A DNA stretch of 64,000 nt from an uncultured Winogradskyella sp. (GCF_947498345.1 NZ_CANMJY010000011.1:78684-142683); one strand, 5' to 3'. Positions 1-9,513 are shown, numbered from the stretch's first letter. A program made the numbers and translations. The notes: generated from the letters alone by a model not told the origin.

Positions 1-348
1 GTTAACTTTCTCTTCTTTTAAGTCTTCTAGCCTTAAGCCAGAAAATTGAAAGGCTTCACCATTAGATTCGGCAATCGTATTACCGCCAAAGTTTTTACTG
101 CCTATTCCTATAGCCATCCTCACATCTAAGCCCTTTATTGTTTTTATAGAAGCTTTTATATATAGACTTATTATAAAACTTTCGTAAATGTTTTTAACCT
201 CAATTTGAAAACTATCCCCACGGAATATTTCCCAATACTTTTTTTCAATGCCAATTTTGATTAAGGCATTTTTTAAAGGTATTAGCCAGACTTCGGGATT
301 TTTAAATTGTCCTGAATTGATTATATCTCCAGTAATTACACTTGTCAT
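1..348 (-). CDS. SatD-family-like protein, truncated by window edge
   Basis: The reverse strand is open from an ATG at 348 to base 1 (116 codons, no stop), so the C-terminus lies outside the window. The N-terminus reads MTSVITGDIINSGQF, followed further on by a YWEIFRGDSFQIEV stretch and GLDVRMAIGIG. I recognise this layout from Bacteroidota proteins annotated as SatD-family or regulator-like; the biochemical role is not established. An ATG at the head of a well-formed reading frame and a set of operator-like repeats directly upstream support this start. Family assignment is from memory of the motif, so moderate. Confidence 0.7.
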   Translation of the reverse strand, partial: MTSVITGDIINSGQFKNPEVWLIPLKNALIKIGIEKKYWEIFRGDSFQIEVKNIYESFIISLYIKASIKTIKGLDVRMAIGIGSKNFGGNTIAESNGEAFQFSGLRLEDLKEEKVN

Positions 349-370
349 GCATTATTATTTTTAATAAAAA

Positions 371-446
371 TATGCCTTTAAAGCGGAATAAACAAATATA
401 TGCCTTTATAATGGAATAACTTTAAATATTCCACTTTAAAGGAATT
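371..446 (-). promoter_or_regulatory. Three 21-bp operator-like repeats with a -7 promoter element upstream of the SatD-like gene
   Basis: Three copies of an ATTCCRYTWTAAAGG motif lie at 371-391 and 399-419 (both read on the minus strand) and 426-446 (plus strand), starting 27-28 bp apart. A minus-strand TATATTTG, matching the Bacteroidota -7 consensus TAnnTTTG, sits at 393-400 between the first two copies. A good -33 TTTG is not visible. The arrangement suggests a repressor covering the promoter of the gene starting at 348. Confidence 0.6.
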
Positions 447-449
447 AAT

Positions 450-1772
450 TTAATAATCATCCTCGGATGCACGCTTAATAATATTTTCGGGAAGTGATTT
501 TTTTGCTTTGGCCCCCATTTTTTTAATATTTTCAATACGCGAAATAAGATTGCCTTTGCCTTCAACTAATTTATTCATTGCCGAAGAATAATCGTTCTTG
601 GCAGCATCAATTTTTTTACCAACTCCGGTTAAGTCAGTTACTAAACCTTCAAATTTATCATATAGAGCACCAGCCTGTCTCGCAATTTCTATGGCATTTT
701 GTTGTTGTTTTTCGTTGTTCCACATTGTGTCAATAGTCCGTAATGTGGCTAAGAGGGTAGAAGGAGTTACAATAACAATATTTTGTTCAAACGCTTTGTT
801 ATATAAAGAGTTGTCTTCATTAATCGCTACTGCAAAAGCAGGTTCAATAGGTATAAACATTAATACAAAGTCTGGGGATTCTATATCATAAAGATCTTGA
901 TAATTTTTAGCAGACAATTGGTCTACATGCTTTTTTATAGAGTTGACATGTGCTTTTAAAAATAGCGTTCGCTCTTCATCATCTGTATTGACCATACGCT
1001 CATAATCTGTTAGCGATACTTTAGAGTCAATAATCATTTTTTTAGAATCAGGGAGGTGAAGTACTACATCTGGCATTACACGAGAGCCATCATCGCGCTG
1101 AAAATTCTGTTGTACAAAGTACTCTCGGTCTTTTTCTAAGCCCGATTTTTCTAAAACCCGTTCTAAAACAAGTTCACCCCAATTTCCTTGTGTTTTACTA
1201 TCTCCTTTTAATGCTTTGGTAAGATTGGTAGCTTCTTTAGCCATTTGTTGGTTGAGATCTTTAAGGCCAAGCAACTGCTCTTTTAAAGCCGAATGCATGC
1301 TTATGCTTTCTTTTTGTGTGTCTTCAACTTTCTTTTCGAAGGTTTTTATCTTCTCTTCGAGAGGATTAAGAATATTTTTTATGTTTTCTTTATTCTGAAG
1401 CGTGAATTTCTCTGATTTTTCGTCTAGAATTTTTGAAGCCATTAATTCGAAATCTTTTCGCAATTGTTCTTGTTGTTTGGCTAATTCTTCATCACGTTTA
1501 AGGTTGTGTTGTTGAAGATTTTCGAACTCAGTATTACGTCTTGAAAGCTCAGTATTTAAAAACTCTTTTTCATTTCTTATAATCTCTTTTTCATTTTCGA
1601 TCTTTGAAATATTTTGCTTTAGGTCATTAATGGTAAGACTTAATTGATTTTGACGCTCTTCGAGTGTACTTTGTTCGCCTTTGGTTTTGAGTTTTGTAAT
1701 GAGCATGCCGAGATAGCCTCCAATGACTGCAGAAACCAAAATGGTTAATATGAGAATTATATTATCGTTCAT
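450..1772 (-). CDS. rmuC: DNA recombination protein RmuC
   Basis: Protein of 440 residues. Residues 5-25 form an N-terminal membrane anchor, residues about 30-190 are strongly coiled-coil (E/K/Q-rich), and the rest is the RmuC nuclease-like domain, including the stretch GNWGELVLERVLEKSGL and the conserved VMPDVVLHLPD and IIDSKVSL motifs. Known family role: limits inversions and other rearrangements, nuclease-fold related. Length is typical. It stands alone, with 52 bp before the ABC operon. A minus-strand TATCTTTG at 1792-1799 could be its -7 element, although no clear -33 partner is seen. Confidence 0.95.
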   Translation of the reverse strand: MNDNIILILTILVSAVIGGYLGMLITKLKTKGEQSTLEERQNQLSLTINDLKQNISKIENEKEIIRNEKEFLNTELSRRNTEFENLQQHNLKRDEELAKQQEQLRKDFELMASKILDEKSEKFTLQNKENIKNILNPLEEKIKTFEKKVEDTQKESISMHSALKEQLLGLKDLNQQMAKEATNLTKALKGDSKTQGNWGELVLERVLEKSGLEKDREYFVQQNFQRDDGSRVMPDVVLHLPDSKKMIIDSKVSLTDYERMVNTDDEERTLFLKAHVNSIKKHVDQLSAKNYQDLYDIESPDFVLMFIPIEPAFAVAINEDNSLYNKAFEQNIVIVTPSTLLATLRTIDTMWNNEKQQQNAIEIARQAGALYDKFEGLVTDLTGVGKKIDAAKNDYSSAMNKLVEGKGNLISRIENIKKMGAKAKKSLPENIIKRASEDDY

Positions 1773-1824
1773 TAAATAGAATTGTAAGACTCAAAGATAC
1801 TTTTTTTAAAAGTAGAAATAAAGC

Positions 1825-2619
1825 TTATTTATTAACACGAAAACTCCCTGTTTTACTATCAAAAGCAATTAGATCTTTTGGGAAAAGCGATTCAAAAACA
1901 CCACTAGAAATTAAATTACAAGGCGCATTATAAATAACTTTGTCGGCTTTCATTACAATCATACTGTCACATAGTTGAATTGCCAAATCAATTTCGTGAG
2001 AAGAGAAAAGAATCGTTTTACCGGTCTCTTTAGTTAGTTTTTGTAACAACTTTAAAATATATGCCTTATGATACATGTCTAAATGTGTCGTTGGTTCATC
2101 TAAAACTATAATGTCTGTGTCTTGGGCTAAAGCTCGAGCTAACATTACTTTTTGTAGTTGACCATCACTTAACTCATAACAGCGTTTGTCTTTTAAACCA
2201 GAAATATTTACGAGATCTAAAGCATTGTTTATAACATCAGCATCGTTTTTAGTTAAATTACCAATCCAGTTGGTGTAAGGATGTCTTCCTAAAGCAACAA
2301 GTTCATAAACGGTTAGGTTTTTAGAGCTTAAAGGTTCCGTTAGTACAATACTTAACTGCTTTGCTAAATCTAAAGTGTTTATCGATTCTAATACATTTCC
2401 ATTTAGTAGTATAGAACCAGAAAGTGTTGGCTGCACTTTAATTAATGTTCTTAAAAGTGTTGATTTACCAATTCCATTAGCGCCTACCAAACCTATGAGC
2501 TGACCTTGCTGTAATTCAAAATTAATATTTGAAGCTACTATAAATTTAGCCTTCTTCGTTTTGTATCCAATAGATAGGTTTTCTGCTTTTAGGATGATAT
2601 TTTTAGTATCTATGTTCAT
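1825..2619 (-). CDS. ABC transporter ATP-binding protein, FecE/BtuD type
   Basis: Cytoplasmic ATPase of 264 residues for the adjacent permease. Walker A is GANGIGKST at about 46-54, the ABC signature LSDGQ at 150-154, Walker B IVLDEP at 171-176, and the switch histidine is in SSHE near 208. It abuts the permease gene directly (2619/2620) and is the last gene of a binding protein-permease-ATPase operon. The family imports iron-siderophores, heme or cobalamin. Divergence from a cobalamin-riboswitch receptor locus makes B12 the best guess for substrate, but iron chelates are not excluded. Confidence 0.92.
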   Translation of the reverse strand: MNIDTKNIILKAENLSIGYKTKKAKFIVASNINFELQQGQLIGLVGANGIGKSTLLRTLIKVQPTLSGSILLNGNVLESINTLDLAKQLSIVLTEPLSSKNLTVYELVALGRHPYTNWIGNLTKNDADVINNALDLVNISGLKDKRCYELSDGQLQKVMLARALAQDTDIIVLDEPTTHLDMYHKAYILKLLQKLTKETGKTILFSSHEIDLAIQLCDSMIVMKADKVIYNAPCNLISSGVFESLFPKDLIAFDSKTGSFRVNK

Positions 2620-3648
2620 CTAAAATATCATTTTTCGTTGTCTTACTAATAACCAAATTACCACTGGTGCACCAATTAAAGCGGTTATGGCGTTAATAGG
2701 TAAGGTGTAATCACTTCCTGGAATTTGCGCAATACTATCGCATATGAGCATTACAATAGCACCAAACAAAAATACTGCTGGTAATAATATTTTATGATTA
2801 GAAGTTTTAAAAATCTGCCGTGTTAAGTGTGGAATAGCTAAGCCTATAAAAGCAATTGGACCAGCAAATGCTGTTATAGTACCAGCGATTAAGCTGGTGG
2901 CTAGTATCAATATTAATCGATTTTGTTTTAGATTTAAGCCTAAGCTCTTCGCATAATTATCTCCTAGTAAAAGACTATTAAGCCCTTTTATTGATGCAAT
3001 ACTTAGAATAATGCCAATAGTATAAATACCAAAGAAGATTAAGAGGTCTTGCCAAGATAAATTACTTAAACTACCAAATCCCCAAAAAATGTATTGTTGT
3101 AATTGTTCGGCAGAGCTAAAATAGGAGAGTACGCTTACTACAGCTGCTGTAATACTGCCAAACATTAGGCCTATAATGAGAATAGCCATAGTATCTCTTA
3201 CTTTACTTGAGACAGCGATTACAGCCATAAGCACTAAGAAACTCCCTAAACTAGAGGCGATAACAATACTCCATTTAGAAATTAATACAGTGGTTAATAA
3301 CCCACCAAATAACCCTGACCCTAATATAACTAATGCTACACCCAAACTGGCACCCGAGCTTATACCAAGTACAAAAGGGCCAGCCAAAGGGTTTCTAAAA
3401 AGTGTTTGCATTAATAATCCTGAAATGCCTAAGCCAGATCCCACAAGAATTGCTGTTATGGCTTTTGGCAGACGATAATCAATAATAATAATTTCCCAGG
3501 TGTTATTCTCTAATGAGCCAAATAGACTGCCAAAAATACTTTTCAAAGGAATGCTAACTGAACCTAAACTTAAATTGATAAAAAAGCACAGAATTAAAAC
3601 CACCAAAAGCAGTAGAAACTGTGAATAATATGTTTTTTGTTTGCTCAA
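2620..3648 (-). CDS. FecCD/BtuC-type ABC transporter permease
   Basis: Inner-membrane permease of 342 residues with about ten hydrophobic segments. FecCD hallmarks visible are RLPKAITAILVGSGLGISG, the LAGPFVLGISSGASLG region and the AFAGPIAFIGLAIPHLTR coupling region. Length is typical of BtuC/FecC. It sits between the ATPase and the substrate-binding lipoprotein with one-base spacings, so the three genes are one transcription unit. Substrate is inferred from context as cobalamin or a related corrinoid. Confidence 0.92.
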   Translation of the reverse strand: MSKQKTYYSQFLLLLVVLILCFFINLSLGSVSIPLKSIFGSLFGSLENNTWEIIIIDYRLPKAITAILVGSGLGISGLLMQTLFRNPLAGPFVLGISSGASLGVALVILGSGLFGGLLTTVLISKWSIVIASSLGSFLVLMAVIAVSSKVRDTMAILIIGLMFGSITAAVVSVLSYFSSAEQLQQYIFWGFGSLSNLSWQDLLIFFGIYTIGIILSIASIKGLNSLLLGDNYAKSLGLNLKQNRLILILATSLIAGTITAFAGPIAFIGLAIPHLTRQIFKTSNHKILLPAVFLFGAIVMLICDSIAQIPGSDYTLPINAITALIGAPVVIWLLVRQRKMIF

Positions 3649-4791
3649 TTAATTAAGAAGTTTAAAAAAGTAAGGAGTGTAACCTTTTAAAAGTTCTGGG
3701 TGACAGACTTTAATAATATCTTTTAAAACCAAGTCTGGTCGAGCAGTTCCTAATTCATAATATAAAACTCCTCCAGTAGTACCTGTTGTATTAGAAAATG
3801 TATAAATCGATTTATTTTTAAATGCACTAAAATTAGTATATAGCACACTTGCATCTTTAAGCTGACTAAAACTTGTATAATATGATGGGCTTAGCCAAAT
3901 ATCTGCATTTTTGGCCTTTTCTAAGACGACTTCAAAGTTTAGTGCCAAACTACCATTGCCAGAAGTGTCACTCCAGAGATAATCTACATTGGCATCTTTT
4001 AGAAATTGTGCTTCAGGACTAGAACCATTTGGCATGTACCAAACTTCTTTATGCATAGCGCCACTTAAAATGGTTGGTTTGTGTTTTGCTAGTTTTGCAA
4101 TATCCTTAGCGGCTAAATAATCTTTTTCAATTTGATTAAAAATAGAATCTGCTTCTTTTTCTTTGTTGAAAAGCACTCCAAAAAATTTAATCCATTCAGC
4201 TTTTGCCAGTGCAGAAGATTCTACCCAATCACCATTATATATTATAGGGATTCCAGCTTTTTTAATGGTTTCGAAAGTCTTGTTAACTCCATCTACACCG
4301 AAACCTATTACCGCATCTGGATTTAATTCTAAAAGCACTTCTGTATTAATACCCTCGTTTTTACCAAGTTCTCTTATTTTACCTTCATCAATTAATTTCC
4401 TTGTCTTATCTGAAGAGATATAATTCGTTCCTGGAAAACCGACTAATGCTTGTTCTACACCTAATAATTCCAGAGCAGGAATATGCGTTGTAGAAGTCAC
4501 TACGATCTTATTAATCTCATTTGCTATGATACCATCATAATAATCTGATGGAAATGTCATTTTTGATAAAACCTCTTTTGAAGCGATAAGGTACTTGTAA
4601 GTTTTACTAGCATCGGGCCAAGGTTTTAAGATGCTAAGTATTATATGGTCTCCATTATCATCAACTGAAAAGCCTTTAGCATATTTTAATTCTAAAGTAT
4701 GATTTTCAGTTTGAGAAGGAATCTCATTTTTTTGTTCATTCTTACATGAAACAAAAGTTATTAGCAATATAAAGAATACTGATAGCCTCAT
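3649..4791 (-). CDS. ABC transporter substrate-binding lipoprotein, BtuF/FepB type
   Basis: Protein of 380 residues with a lipoprotein signal (TFVSC, Cys16), so anchored in a membrane facing the periplasm. The body is the two-lobed PBP2-like fold: an IVVTSTTHIPALELLG segment, then ALVGFPGTNYISS, and an AVIGFGVDG motif typical of metal-chelate binding proteins. It is the first gene of the ABC operon, and its start is 294 bp from the divergently transcribed TonB receptor. The riboswitch in between is on the opposite strand and so should not control this gene directly. Confidence 0.9.
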   Translation of the reverse strand: MRLSVFFILLITFVSCKNEQKNEIPSQTENHTLELKYAKGFSVDDNGDHIILSILKPWPDASKTYKYLIASKEVLSKMTFPSDYYDGIIANEINKIVVTSTTHIPALELLGVEQALVGFPGTNYISSDKTRKLIDEGKIRELGKNEGINTEVLLELNPDAVIGFGVDGVNKTFETIKKAGIPIIYNGDWVESSALAKAEWIKFFGVLFNKEKEADSIFNQIEKDYLAAKDIAKLAKHKPTILSGAMHKEVWYMPNGSSPEAQFLKDANVDYLWSDTSGNGSLALNFEVVLEKAKNADIWLSPSYYTSFSQLKDASVLYTNFSAFKNKSIYTFSNTTGTTGGVLYYELGTARPDLVLKDIIKVCHPELLKGYTPYFFKLLN

Positions 4792-4874
4792 TTTTAATAC
4801 GGGTTAAAAACTCAAAAGTAAGATTATTTGAAGTTTTGAGTAAATCCTTAAACAAATTGTTTAATTTCGCATCG

Positions 4875-5059
4875 AATTTTGGTTCTGTTTAGTTTAACTA
4901 AATAGATTAAAAGGGAATCTGGTGAAATTCCAGAACTGTTCCCGCAACTGTAAGCTATTACGCTTGTTGTTACCTTCAATGTCACTGGAAATTAATTTCT
5001 GGGAAGACCAATAACAAGACGCAAGTCAGGAGACCTGCCTTAATTCATTAATCAAAATT
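4875..5059 (+). promoter_or_regulatory. Cobalamin (AdoCbl) riboswitch
   Basis: All recognisable parts of the class are present: a perfect 10-bp P1 closing stem (4875-4884 with 5050-5059), the GGGAATCTGGTGAAATTCC arm near 4913, the CCCGCAACTGTAA core near 4941, a GTCACTGG segment at 4981, GGGAAG at 5001, and the B12 box GCAAGTCAGGAGACCTGCC at 5021-5039. Just downstream, TACTTT and AAAGTA around 5060-5078 can form a small hairpin close to the start codon at 5086, suggesting control of translation initiation. Expected effect: B12 represses the receptor/lipoprotein pair. Confidence 0.95.
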
Positions 5060-5085
5060 ACTTTCGGGAGAAAAGTATTTGAGGT

Positions 5086-6921
5086 ATGAGGTATAGCTGT
5101 CTATTTTTTTTATTGCTGCTTTTTAGTAACGTAATTGTTGCACAATCGTCTATGGATTCTATACAAAGACTCGACGAAATTGTACTAAGTGATATTAAAC
5201 TGAAGCACTATGCTAATGGCTATAAGCTTAAAGTTCTTAATGATTCTATACTTAAAAAGAACAATGTATCCTTAACTGATGTTTTGAGATTTAATACTAA
5301 TATTTATTTTAAAGAGAATGGTTATGGTATGGTGTCTTCGCCTTCATTTAGAGGTACAAACGCCTCTCAAACTGCGGTTATTTGGAATGGAATTAACATT
5401 AATTCACAGCTCAACGGACAAGTAGATTTCAACACAGTTTCATCTTCTAATTATAGTAATATAGCCATTAGAAGTGGAGGTGGAAGTGTGCAATATGGAA
5501 GTGGTGCTATTGGTGGTACAGTACATTTATCTAATCAATTAGACTTTTCAGAACATTTTGAGAACAAGGTACAGCTAGGATTAGGTAGTTTTAACACCAA
5601 AAATGTTACTTATAATTCGACTTTTGGAAATGGTTCCTGGTCAGGTAATTTTGGTATAGCTTTTTTGGATTCTGATAATGATTACAAGTTTTTAGGTACA
5701 GATAGGAGAAATGAAAATGGTGCTTTCAATAATTTAGATGTCAATCTCAATCTAGGTTATATTGTTTCAGATAGGGATGTGTTGAAATTATATCATCAGA
5801 ATTTTAGAAGTAATAGAGAGTTTTCTTCGACTTTATTAGCGCCTTCTAACAGTAAGTATGAATCTGAAGACTATAGAAGTATGTTAGAATGGACTCGTAT
5901 TGGGTCTAATTTTACATCAAGTCTAAAAGCAGTTCATTTATTAGAACAATTTAAGTTCTTTGAAAATAAAGATTTAGATAATTTTTCTAAAGGTAAAGCT
6001 AATACCTGGCTTATAAAGTATCATTACAAACATCATTTTTCAAATAATCTCATATTAAGTGCTATAAGCGATTATAGTTATATCACTTCTGTAGGTAATA
6101 GTTTTTCAAATCCAAGACGAAATGCATTTTCTGCAACTGTCATTTTAGATCATAGACCTTTTGAGAAATTGCAATATACATTGAGTTTAAGAAAAGATAT
6201 TATTTCAGATTTTGAAAGCCCTATTGTATTTTCTGGCGATTTAAGTTATAACGTTTCTAAATCTTACACTTTAAAATTTAATGCTTCTAAAAACTTTAGA
6301 GTACCAACATTCAATGATCTGTACTGGACTCCTGGTGGTAATCTAGAATTAGAGCCAGAAGATTCTTTTCAATTTGATTTAGGTCACGAATTAAAGTTTA
6401 AGACTGTTGCTTTTAGGCTAAATACTTTCTATATAGAAACATCAGATCTTATTCAGTGGAGGCCAAACAACAATACAGGTTATTGGAGTCCTGTTAATAT
6501 AGCTAATGCAAAACATTATGGTTTAGAGTTTGAGTTAGATGTTACAAAAAAGATAAATGAAGACCATTCCTTGTTTTTATCTACTTTATATTCATATACT
6601 GAAACCGAGGATGTTGAAAAACAACAACGTCTTTTTTATGTACCTCTTCATAAAGCCAATATGTCTTTATCCTATAGTTACAAAGTGTTTTCTGCTTTTT
6701 ATCAACACTTATATAATGGCGAAGTTGATATAATAGGGAATACCCTTAAAGGTTTTGATATAGGGAATTTAGGAGTGTCCTATAAACTAAACTCTAACGC
6801 TAAAACAAATTATACAGTCGACTTCAGAATTAATAATGTATATAATACCTATTACGAAAACGTAGCATTGCGTCCAATGCCTAATAGAAACTTTAATATT
6901 AGACTAACACTTAAATTTTAA
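5086..6921 (+). CDS. btuB: TonB-dependent outer-membrane receptor, vitamin B12 type (BtuB-like)
   Basis: Protein of 611 residues with a signal peptide (cleavage after about VIVAQ, residue 20), a TonB-box-like LDEIVLSD at about 29-36, a plug domain (FRGTNASQTAVIWNGI, then RSGGGSVQYGSGAIGGTVHL) and a beta-barrel ending in the aromatic terminus LTLKF. It is the first gene after the cobalamin riboswitch, which makes corrinoid uptake the likely role. Length matches BtuB better than the much longer SusC-type receptors. The next gene starts 5 bp later. Confidence 0.9.
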   Translation: MRYSCLFFLLLLFSNVIVAQSSMDSIQRLDEIVLSDIKLKHYANGYKLKVLNDSILKKNNVSLTDVLRFNTNIYFKENGYGMVSSPSFRGTNASQTAVIWNGININSQLNGQVDFNTVSSSNYSNIAIRSGGGSVQYGSGAIGGTVHLSNQLDFSEHFENKVQLGLGSFNTKNVTYNSTFGNGSWSGNFGIAFLDSDNDYKFLGTDRRNENGAFNNLDVNLNLGYIVSDRDVLKLYHQNFRSNREFSSTLLAPSNSKYESEDYRSMLEWTRIGSNFTSSLKAVHLLEQFKFFENKDLDNFSKGKANTWLIKYHYKHHFSNNLILSAISDYSYITSVGNSFSNPRRNAFSATVILDHRPFEKLQYTLSLRKDIISDFESPIVFSGDLSYNVSKSYTLKFNASKNFRVPTFNDLYWTPGGNLELEPEDSFQFDLGHELKFKTVAFRLNTFYIETSDLIQWRPNNNTGYWSPVNIANAKHYGLEFELDVTKKINEDHSLFLSTLYSYTETEDVEKQQRLFYVPLHKANMSLSYSYKVFSAFYQHLYNGEVDIIGNTLKGFDIGNLGVSYKLNSNAKTNYTVDFRINNVYNTYYENVALRPMPNRNFNIRLTLKF

Positions 6922-6926
6922 TAATT

Positions 6927-7985
6927 ATGAATACAAAAAAAATTGCTCTACTTCTTTTAACCGTTGGATTGTTTTTTAACTCATGTAGTGATGATGATTC
7001 GTCGCCAAATGTTCCTCTTGGGGATTATGAGGATGGACTCTTGATTTCTCATGAAGGTAACTTTGGACAGGGAAATGCTTCAGTTTCTTATGTGAGTTAT
7101 GATTTAACGACAGTAGAGAATAATATATACAATTCAGTTAATTCTACTCCATTAGGTGATACAGCACAAAGTATAGCGTTTAATGGGGATTTGGCTTACA
7201 TTGTTCTTAATGTATCTAATTCTATTGAGATTGTTAACAGGTATACTTTTGAATCTATTGCTACGATAGATTCAGGGTTAAATAATCCAAGATACATAGC
7301 TTTTGCTAATGGTAAAGGGTACGTTACAAATTGGGGTGATGGTACTGTAGCTACAGACGATTACTTAGCAATAATTGATTTAACAAGTAATACTCTAAAT
7401 GCGCAAAGTATTTCTGTAGGTGAAGGTCCAGAAGAAATTATTGCTAATGGAGATACCATATATGTAGCTCATAAAGGTGGGTTTGGTCAGAATAATATAA
7501 TTTCGGTAGTTGATACAAATTCAGATAATGTATCTACTACAATTACAGTTGGTGATGTTCCTAATTCAATGTTACTTGATAATACTGGGAATTTATGGGT
7601 TTTATGTGGAGGAAAACCATCTTGGACTGGAGATGAAACAGCAGGTCAATTATCTAAAATTAATACTGTAAATAATAGCGTAACTGCAATTGATTTTGGG
7701 ATAACTGAGCACCCAAGTTTTTTAGCTTTAGATAATGGTGTCTTATATTATTATATGGCTGGAGAAGTTTATAAAATGAATAGCACTTCAACAACTTTGC
7801 CTACTACTTCTGAGATTACTGGGCTAAATTTTTATGATATGTCAGTTAATAATTCTGTACTATATGGCGTTGATGCCGGTGATTTTACAAGTAATGGTTC
7901 TTTATTTGCTTATGACCTTACGACTAATGCTATAATAAATTCGGTTACGATTAATATCATTCCGGGGGAAGTCTACTTTAACTAA
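6927..7985 (+). CDS. Surface beta-propeller lipoprotein, BtuG-like (YncE/DUF5074 type)
   Basis: Lipoprotein of 352 residues (FFNSC, Cys20, followed by an acidic SDDDSS stretch typical of surface-exported Bacteroidota lipoproteins). The body has repeated beta-propeller blades, seen as recurring segments such as AQSIAFNGDLAYIVL, NPRYIAFANGKGYVT, PEEIIANGDTIYVA and PNSMLLDNTGNLWVL. In gut Bacteroides, BtuG proteins of this type capture B12 on the cell surface beside BtuB. Here it is co-transcribed with a TonB receptor behind a B12 riboswitch, so the same role is inferred. A strong terminator follows. Confidence 0.85.
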   Translation: MNTKKIALLLLTVGLFFNSCSDDDSSPNVPLGDYEDGLLISHEGNFGQGNASVSYVSYDLTTVENNIYNSVNSTPLGDTAQSIAFNGDLAYIVLNVSNSIEIVNRYTFESIATIDSGLNNPRYIAFANGKGYVTNWGDGTVATDDYLAIIDLTSNTLNAQSISVGEGPEEIIANGDTIYVAHKGGFGQNNIISVVDTNSDNVSTTITVGDVPNSMLLDNTGNLWVLCGGKPSWTGDETAGQLSKINTVNNSVTAIDFGITEHPSFLALDNGVLYYYMAGEVYKMNSTSTTLPTTSEITGLNFYDMSVNNSVLYGVDAGDFTSNGSLFAYDLTTNAIINSVTINIIPGEVYFN

Positions 7986-8000
7986 GCCTATATAAAAATT

Positions 8001-8035
8001 AATAGCCACTCAAAACGAGTGGCTATTAATTTTTT
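8001..8035 (+). terminator. Intrinsic terminator of the B12 receptor operon
   Basis: Perfect 11-bp stem (8001-8011 with 8017-8027), loop AAAAC, then a T-rich tract. The symmetric stem and flanking A/T runs could also serve the convergent S41 gene. Confidence 0.88.
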
Positions 8036-8076
8036 ACATTAAGCTGCAATAGTAGAAACAGTTACTAGGTCATAGA

Positions 8077-9513
8077 TCAATCTATATACATATTTTGGTC
8101 TAGTGAATTAATATGAAATTCCATTTTAACGAATCTAAGATTAGAAGTTGTATCGTAAAACATTCTGCCTGTTCCCATTATGTCAGCAATAGCTGCAGCT
8201 AAAAGAGGTTCATTAATATCACCAAGAGTCCCAAGGTTATATAATGTTTCAGAAAGTGGAATATTTGGATTTAAACCTGTAGGTGGTACCAATTCATCAT
8301 TGACATTAGTAGAATTTGCTACGAGTGGTTGCATGGCATAGGTATGGTTTGGATTCACATTTTCAAGGGTTAAACTTGGCGAATCGTATATGGTTATTGA
8401 AGCCTGTGTTTTTCCGACGGTGTTTTCTCCAATAACTACAACATCAATAGGATAGGCATTTAAACTATTAATTACCAATTCACTTGCAGATGCAGTTCTT
8501 AAGTTGGTAGTAAGCACATAAACTCTAGATAGATTAAGACTATTAATAGTGCCACCACCAGCTATAGAAGTTGTAAAAAGAAAGTCTTCGTTATTATCTT
8601 GTAAATTTTCATTGTAAAATAATTTAGAATATACTTGTCCAGTATATTGTCCAGTAATCATACTACCTAGATAAGCTGCAGTTTGTACAGAACCTCCGCC
8701 ATTATATCTTAAATCTAGGACTAACTCACTAACTCCATCAGCTTGAAAATCTCCAAAAACATTATTTAGGGTATTATTAAAGCTAGCATTAAATTGATTA
8801 TACATTAAATAGCCAACTTTAGTATTGTCTTCTAATGTAATTGTTTGTGCAATATGTACGGGGTTTTCAGTGTATTGTTCTCTGGTAAGTGTTGCACTAT
8901 TTCCATTTAAATTAATAATGTCATCATCAATTTCTGGAGTACCATTATCATCATAGTCTGCAAAATTTAAAGTATAAGAATCTTGGGAGAGCAGAGCAGC
9001 TGCGTTATTTACATTTAGGTTTATTCCATCTACCGCTCTAAAGATTTGTCCACGCTGTAAACCAAGATCACTGGCAACGCTATTATTTAATACCAGTGTA
9101 ATTGCACAATAAAGTTCATTACTTCCTTCAGATACCCTTTCAAAATTAAACTCAATACCATTGCTTAAACTAACTCCTTGTTGCTGATTTTGTAAATCAA
9201 AATAATTATCTACTATGCGGCTAAACCGATCTACGGACTCTGGTAGATATTTTAAGGATTCAAATAAGGTTTCTGGAGAAGTAAAGCTATTAAGATATTG
9301 ACTATACTCTTCATTTGAATTAAACCTGTCGTTAGCTAAATCAGGAATTTCAGATTTATAAAGGTAAACAGCATTCATACCCTTCCAAACAAAATCTTTT
9401 ACCTCAGTGCTAGAAAAGCTTACATTATCATCTAAATCTTCAAAGCAACTTGTAGTTGATGATAACACTACAAAAGCGATTAATAATGTTTTAATCTTTT
9501 TCAAATTTTTCAT
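8077..9513 (-). CDS. S41-family (C-terminal processing type) peptidase lipoprotein
   Basis: Protein of 478 residues with lipobox TTSC (Cys23). Central PDZ-like region (SDLGLQRGQIFRAVDGINL) followed by the tail-specific protease domain: ELVLDLRYNGGGSV, the TASASELVINSL segment with the likely catalytic serine, and VGENTVGKTQAS with the likely catalytic lysine. The family cleaves proteins from their C-terminus in the cell envelope. It is transcribed alone, convergent with the B12 operon and divergent from the sigma factor gene. Substrate unknown. Confidence 0.9.
   Translation of the reverse strand: MKNLKKIKTLLIAFVVLSSTTSCFEDLDDNVSFSSTEVKDFVWKGMNAVYLYKSEIPDLANDRFNSNEEYSQYLNSFTSPETLFESLKYLPESVDRFSRIVDNYFDLQNQQQGVSLSNGIEFNFERVSEGSNELYCAITLVLNNSVASDLGLQRGQIFRAVDGINLNVNNAAALLSQDSYTLNFADYDDNGTPEIDDDIINLNGNSATLTREQYTENPVHIAQTITLEDNTKVGYLMYNQFNASFNNTLNNVFGDFQADGVSELVLDLRYNGGGSVQTAAYLGSMITGQYTGQVYSKLFYNENLQDNNEDFLFTTSIAGGGTINSLNLSRVYVLTTNLRTASASELVINSLNAYPIDVVVIGENTVGKTQASITIYDSPSLTLENVNPNHTYAMQPLVANSTNVNDELVPPTGLNPNIPLSETLYNLGTLGDINEPLLAAAIADIMGTGRMFYDTTSNLRFVKMEFHINSLDQNMYID

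Noticed and set aside
371..446. Possible CRISPR array
   Set aside because: Only three short repeats at about 28-bp spacing, one inverted, with no unique spacers and no cas gene. Promoter position fits operators better.
4875..5059. Riboswitch controlling the leftward ABC operon as well
   Set aside because: Aptamer and conserved boxes read only on the plus strand, and the ABC genes are on the other strand.
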